64,000 bases of DNA from Hippophae tibetana (lineage: Eukaryota > Streptophyta > Magnoliopsida > Rosales > Elaeagnaceae): contig CM072808.1 of NCBI GenBank assembly GCA_037013495.1, positions 7,851,319 to 7,915,318 of the forward strand. The letters run 5' to 3'. Under the pieces are notes generated by a model that was not told the origin of the DNA, searched no databases, and saw only the letters and a list, made by a program, of their open reading frames with translations. Both the position numbers and the translations under genes were made by a program. Positions 59,251-64,000 of the stretch are shown piece after piece; the first letter of the stretch is position 1; each line of letters starts with the position of its first letter.

Positions 59251-60180
59251 CTAAGGTAGGGAAACGAAATAGGTCAACTAATATAAAGGGTGAAAATGAA
59301 AATGTTACTGAATCAGTAGACCATGGTTGTTGGAATAAAAAAATCAATATTTTGGGAATTACTTTATTGGAAAGACCTACACATTCGTCACATCTTAGAT
59401 GTCATGCACATTGAGAAAAATGTATGAGAGAGCTTGATTGGTACATTATTTAATATACCTAAAAAAACGAAGGATGAAATTAAAGCAAGATTGGATTTAA
59501 AGAAACTAGACATACGACCTAAATTGGCACCAAGGGTGGAAAATGATAAGAATCGATCATACTTGCCACCAGCATCATATACAATGTCAACAAAAGAGAA
59601 GGATATGTTTTGTAAATGTTTGGCGAGTGTGAAAGTTCCTGATGGTTTCTCATCCAAGTTAAGAAATTTTGTGTCTATCATCGATAAGAAACTTTATGGA
59701 TTGAAATCATATGACTATCATTTCTTAATGCAACAATTATTACCAATTGCTATTAGATCAATTCTTCCAAAACATGTTCAATTATCAATAATTCATTTTT
59801 TTTCATTCTTTAATACAATATGCAAGAAATATATATCAATTGGCGAGTTAAACTCTTTATAGAAAGATGTTGTAGAGACTTTGTGTCTAATTGAAAAATA
59901 TTTTCCTCCTTCTTTCTTCGATATAATGATTCACTTGTGTGTTCATTTAGTTCGAGAGGTTCAATTGTGTGGTCCTACTTACTTAAGGTGGATGTATACT
60001 TTTGGGAGATATATGCAATTCCTTAAAAGATATGTAAATAATAGAAATCGACCTGAAGGATGCATGGTGGAGCATTACATTGTTGAAGAGGCCATTGAGT
60101 TTTGTTCTGAATACTTTAGTGGTTGCACTAAAATTGGGAATTCTAAGCACAAATTGTTCTTCAATGTCACATGATCCAAA
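59250..60180 (+). pseudogene. CACTA transposase middle part (DUF4218-like)
   Basis: 59434-59862 has LGTLFN-like IGTLFNIPKKTKDEIKARLD, PPASYTMSTKEKD, LKSYDYHFLMQQLLPIAIR. After one stop it continues in the same frame region to 60174 with CLIEKYFPPSFFDIMIHLCVHL, GPTYLRWMYTFGRYM and NRPEGCMVEHYIVEEAIEFC. These are the usual landmarks downstream of tnp2 in plant CACTA transposases. It is better preserved than the N-terminal part. Confidence 0.88.
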
Positions 60181-60389
60181 TAGGTAACCCTATGCTTGGT
60201 GGAAGTAAGAAATTATTTATTGATCGCACTCGATAGGAAAAAGCACACCGAATCATTTTGGTAAATAATAATGAGGCACAATCGTACATAGAGTAAGTGA
60301 TGTTTAACCTTTCCATTTATGCAAAAATTATTTTTTATTTAACTATTAATGATGATATCAACTTGATATATCTTTAATAACATTACAAG

Positions 60390-61100
60390 ATGCATTTAAA
60401 CTTATTGAAGATCAATATTCATTATAAAACAAAAGGAGGAGAAAAATGGTTGTATGATAAACATAAGCGAGAGCTTATTAATTGGTTTTGCAACTATGTA
60501 AGTGTCACATACAAGAATTCATTAGTACTTCTATGTAATGTTTTAAAACTTTGCTTTAAACACATTTCATGTTTTTGTATACATAGATTCGAGATGAACT
60601 CAACAAACCCAATCATAAAATAACAAAAAGTTTAGAATGGCTTGCACATGGTCCAAAATTTGATGTCAAATCATTTTCTAGTTTCACAATTAATGGATCG
60701 AGGTTTACGACTCAAGTTAGGGACAAAGTCCGAGTAAATCAGAATAGTGGTGTGAAGATGGTTGCATAAACTATGCAATTTTCCAGTTCAAAATATGGTA
60801 ATCTTGTACTTTCTGATAGAACATATTATGGTATAATTCAAGGGATTTGGGAATTGGGTTATGAGGTCTTCCATGAAACAATATTCTTATGTGATTGGGT
60901 CGAATATGTTATCAATGTTGGATATAAAATAGATGATTTTCGATTTATCCTTATAAATTTATCCAAGATAATTCACACTGATGATCCTCTCATGTTAGGA
61001 CTTCATGCAAAACAAGTATTTTACGTGAGCGATCAAATTGACACAAGATGGTTTGTTATGTTAACGCCTCCACAAAAAATAGTTTTACCATTGTGATGAT
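60390..61100 (+). pseudogene. CACTA transposase C-terminal part (DUF4216-like)
   Basis: Segments include ELINWFCNYV (60460), LEWLAHGP and SYSSFTINGSRF-like sequence (60640-60700). 60773-61096 follows with YGIIQGIWELGY, FLCDWVEYV, YKIDDFRFILINLSK and KQVFYVSDQIDTRWFVML. An intron-like AT-rich stretch remains near 60540-60590. Stops break it into pieces. Confidence 0.8.
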
Positions 61101-61370
61101 TTAGAAGATGATAACTCAATGCTTGATGCATTATCCAATATTAGTAATTTCTCAAACAAATTGCCTAATGTATATGATGATCTAGTTGATGACGATGATT
61201 CTTTGTCATGGACTTGAAGTGATTGTGAAGGAATATATGTATACGATCAACAACCTACTTAAAAATAACGTATATTCTATATTGTTTTAATAACTCTTGG
61301 ATGTTTATATATATGTATGTTCCTAAAATTGTCAATTAATTTATATTTCTTCATTATTTGCAAATATTTT

Positions 61371-61571
61371 ATGGATCCTCGAGTAATAAAGCTTGTAGAT
61401 CCAAATGATCCATTGGGCCATTTGAAAAGAAAGGGTTGGGCAAATATACTTGATGCTCCACTTAACCTAAATGATAGAGTATCCATTCTATTTGATGCTA
61501 CTGGTAATCCAATAGGGGAAAATGGCCAACAATTGAAATCCTCTATTGGTAGACCTGCTGGAACGCGTGCG
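61371..61571 (+). pseudogene. start of the second CACTA gene (Transposase_24-like), truncated
   Basis: From MDPRVIKLVD at 61371 an open frame shows GWANILDAP, DATGNPIGENGQQL and IGRPAGTR, as in the Ptta/En/Spm second protein (PF03004 family). It is intact as far as it goes and then meets an abrupt change in composition at 61571-61572. Only about 65 codons remain of a gene normally several hundred codons long. Confidence 0.65.
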
Positions 61572-62395
61572 TGATTCTGCATTTTTGTGTTCACCGAAAC
61601 ATGTCACGTGTCAGCACATGATTGACTACAAGGAATGATGGGACACGTGGCAACTTTCAATTGGTGGTATAAACGGGCGCATGTGATTGCGCCGCAGGAA
61701 ATCGTGGATTTGGAAGACGCGTAAAGACACGATCTAACCAAAGCGATTGGACGTAGGTTTTATGGTTACACGCCGCTCGGTACTCATGTGGGTCCCACCC
61801 TGCATGCCGGCTTACGTGTCAGGTAGGCCCCACATGAGTACCAAGTGGCATGCAACCATAAAACCTGCGTCCAATCGCTTTGGTCGAGTTTGAAGGACAT
61901 GTGTGCATCCTCACGGTTGCTTTTCTGATCTGACAGTTCAGTGGTGCACGTGGATGATGGCGTATGGACTTCTTCTTTCCTGCACAGAAAAATAAACTTT
62001 TCTTAATTGCATTTTAGCCCTCAAATTTAATTCAAATTAAATTTTAAACTTTGTTTAATTACAATTAAGCCCTTTTTCAATTTTAATTTAAATTTTAAAC
62101 TTTTAATAATTAAAATTAAGCCTAATTTTTATTCAAATTATATTTTAGACTTTTATTTATTTTAGACTTTTATTAATTGCAATTAAACACTCTTTTATTA
62201 TAAATTATATTTTCAGACATAAATTTGTAATTAAGTACGTTTTCGATTCAAATTCTTTAATTTTCTTAAAAATATATTCCTTAACAAATAAACAGTAATT
62301 ATGAATTTACTCAACTAAAATTAACTAAAAATGTCAAGAAACTAGTAATTATAATTAATAAAATAAATGAAAATAACTATATAAAATACAGTTAT
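61572..62395 (+). mobile_element. LTR-like insertion with G-box-rich GC segment
   Basis: Starting TGATTCTGC at 61572, the first ~420 bp are GC-rich, with GTCACGTGTC (61602), GACACGTGGC (61642) and ACGTGGATG motifs of the G-box/ABRE class and a large hairpin. From about 61990, AT-rich text with repeated 'ttaattacaattaagcc' and 'aaattttaaacttt' units resembles LTR/U5 or leader sequence. The right end is not clear. A copia gag fragment follows at 62400. Classification as LTR is tentative. Confidence 0.4.
61738..61883. repeat. 58-bp-arm inverted repeat (GC-rich hairpin)
   Basis: The left arm 61738-61796 starts CCAAAGCGATTGGACG and ends CATGTGGGTCCC. The right arm 61826-61883 is its reverse complement with about six mismatches, separated by about 29 bp. 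The arm tip carries GTGGGTCCC/GGCCCCAC, a TCP-type motif. The text contrasts with the AT-rich surroundings. Confidence 0.9.
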
Positions 62396-62399
62396 CAGG

Positions 62400-62915
62400 T
62401 AGACTCATCAGTGAAGAAAAATATATTGAGAAGTTCATCGTTGATCTATGCTACAACTTTCATGCCAAAGTTACCGTCATAGAGTCAATGTACATACCCG
62501 GTGAAAATGAGTTGGTTAGTAACCTATTAGTCCTCGAATTGTATCACTTGTTACCAAGACAAGAATAAATTTCTTCCAATAAGGGAAAAAGCTTGGCTCT
62601 CAAGACAACCAAGAAAAGTGAACCTAGCAAATATGTTTGTGCCATGGTTGGTGGTAATGATGATTCTGATCTCGATGAGGAGGAAATGACTTTCCTTTCC
62701 TAGAGATTCACAAGATTCTTTATAAGGAAGAAACCCTCTTTTAGGAGTACTAGAAGAGATACTTCAAGTTCCAAAGCCTCAAAATCTACAAAAGTATATG
62801 CAGACTCAAACAACGAATATAAGAAACCTAGCAAAGGCCACTGGAACAAAATCAGATGCTTCGAATGTGGAAAGCTTGGACACATTGCTGCCAAGTATTT
62901 TAAGAAATAAAATCG
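62400..62915 (+). pseudogene. copia-type gag fragment with altered zinc knuckle
   Basis: The plus strand encodes YIEKFIVDLCYNFHAKVTVIE, then basic Ser/Lys-rich linker, and ends with CFECGKLGHIAAKY. This is a CCHC knuckle (CX2CX4HX4C) whose last Cys is replaced by Tyr. Stops occur after LLPRQE and after MTFLS. It corresponds to the C-terminal half of copia-type gag. No LTR or pol of the same element was found nearby. Confidence 0.8.
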
Positions 62916-63871
62916 CACGAACAAGCATGCTATAAAATCTAAGGTTACTGTTTTGAATAGTACAAGTGTCAAGACCCATCTTAAGGCATCTTAGAACTTA
63001 AGAAATTCATGCTATACTATTGAAATATATCAAAGTTGGGCATAATCTTCACTTTTTTTCAATTATAAAATAACGTACCATAAGATAAACATAACATCTA
63101 CATGCTGTATAATGTCTAGATCTCACTATCTATACATTTAGACTTAAAAATAATAATAACAAACATAGGTGATAATACTCCTAAATTAAATTCTTGAGCC
63201 ACTAATGAGTCATAATTATATATATTCTTAAAGAATAAGAAACCATATAAGGAAATAATCTATCTCTCTTTCTAAGGAAAAATATTAGGTCTCCAAATCA
63301 AAAGCTACTGCTACCTAAGAGGGAAATGTTTTAAAGAAAAATAGGTTGAGTAAAAATACTCTTTGAATGGATAAGTTTAGAAAAATACAATTATAAAACA
63401 TATTTATTCAATCTTTAATACTCAATTGTAAAATATAAACAAATCATTGCATAAAAATATACACAAACTTTATTATAAATTTTGAAGAAATAATGTAACT
63501 TGAAGTGCATTTTATGCATGTAAAATAGTTATAAGTAGTATACATGAAATAATTTATTAGAATAAAAACATCACCTAACTCGCATAGGAAAAAATCTTAA
63601 TTGCAAGTATACAGGTCATATCCATGTAGATGAGGACCTATTAATTGATTATTTATTTATTACGTTATTGTTAAATCTTGATTATTTATTTATTTAGTCT
63701 TAATTACATGTGTGCTGGTAATACATGTGCAGATAGTAACCCGCAAGTTAATTATTTATTTCTTATGTTACTTGTGAATCTAGGGGTGAGTGCTTATTTG
63801 ATGATTTAAAAAAAATGCATAATAATATTTCAAAATATTGCTATTAAAAACTAGATATTAAGTTTTATGTG
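62916..63871. other. AT-rich stretch without recognised features
   Basis: No frame, RNA gene or element end was recognised until the LTR G boundary at 63872. Confidence 0.4.
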
Positions 63872-64000
63872 TGATCGCCACATACGAAGTGTGTGTAATG
63901 AATACATAAGTATATGTATTGCAACAAGTAATATAATGATAAGTAAAGATCGTTCCCACATAGATTATTTTATTAGAAACTAATTTTAAAAACTAAAAAT
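63872..64000 (-). mobile_element. end of an LTR G copy, cut by the window edge
   Basis: TGATCGCCACATACGAAGTG and the following sequence match the reverse complement of 54245-54376, including the GTAATATAATGATAAG and TAGATTATTTTATTAGAAAC blocks. Similarity stops at TG, so 63872 is a true LTR boundary. No primer-binding site lies to its left, so it is a solo or 3' LTR. Confidence 0.75.

Larger units (their letters stand above)
57777..61571 (+). mobile_element. En/Spm (CACTA) DNA transposon, decayed and truncated
   Basis: Plus-strand remnants run in the standard order: N-terminal transposase-associated domain, TNP2-type transposase, DUF4218-like and DUF4216-like C-terminal parts, then the start of the second gene (Transposase_24-like). 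Many stops and shifts occur. The 3' side ends abruptly at 61571 within the second gene, where GC-rich unrelated sequence begins. Neither CACTA terminus was found. Confidence 0.85.

Noticed and set aside
1-64000. tRNA, rRNA or CRISPR features
   Set aside because: No cloverleaf with conserved GGTTCGA-type T-loop in a proper context, no rRNA blocks and no regularly spaced repeat-spacer arrays were seen; CRISPR is not expected in a plant nucleus.

Overview
This window is nuclear DNA of a flowering plant, probably a eudicot. It is strongly AT-rich and gene-poor. It is built mainly from nested, decayed transposable elements, with one interrupted but apparently intact nuclear gene that has GT-AG introns. 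The species cannot be named from the sequence. The layout suggests heterochromatin or pericentromere-like sequence around an isolated gene.

Layout. 1-6195 holds an LTR end (1-299), LTR-like sequence, and a Tourist/Harbinger-like MITE filled with telomere-like repeats (2802-3815). 6196-22038 is a decayed minus-strand Ty3/gypsy element of Tat type. It has gag, protease, RT, RNase H and integrase remnants on the minus strand, and an extra intron-containing gene on the opposite strand next to its 3' LTR. Two insertions of one LTR family (here 'L1') split it: a non-coding LARD-like element (10110-15297) and a solo LTR (17082-18811). 22444-22807 is a hAT-type MITE with an 8-bp duplication. 24700-27760 is the 3' end of a second Tat copy in the opposite orientation; its own LTR is split by a third L1 insertion (25801-27497) flanked by perfect CCGAG repeats.

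29538-41492 carries the one clear host gene, on the minus strand: a plastid-type ABC1 (ADCK/UbiB) atypical kinase. Thirteen well-supported coding exons give 722 codons without a frame break, plus a tentative short first exon. Its introns hold a GC-shifted block that may be organelle-derived, a TRIM-like mini-retrotransposon, a copia-type element carrying a pectate lyase fragment, and one CACTA-like end. A Mutator-like element with long inverted ends lies just upstream.

43554-55449 is a four-layer nest. An old LTR ('F') holds an Athila-like element (45300-55350) whose 3' LTR holds a solo LTR ('G', 51965-54376), which in turn holds a second telomere-repeat MITE (52593-53459). 57777-61571 is a decayed En/Spm (CACTA) transposon, cut off by a GC-rich LTR-like sequence with a 58-bp-arm hairpin. 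The window closes with a copia gag fragment and another LTR G end.

No tRNA, rRNA or CRISPR array was seen. The most notable observations are the MITE family that carries telomere-like arrays, the repeated targeting of Tat elements by the L1 family, the antisense gene of the Tat element, and the survival of the ABC1K reading frame among so many insertions.
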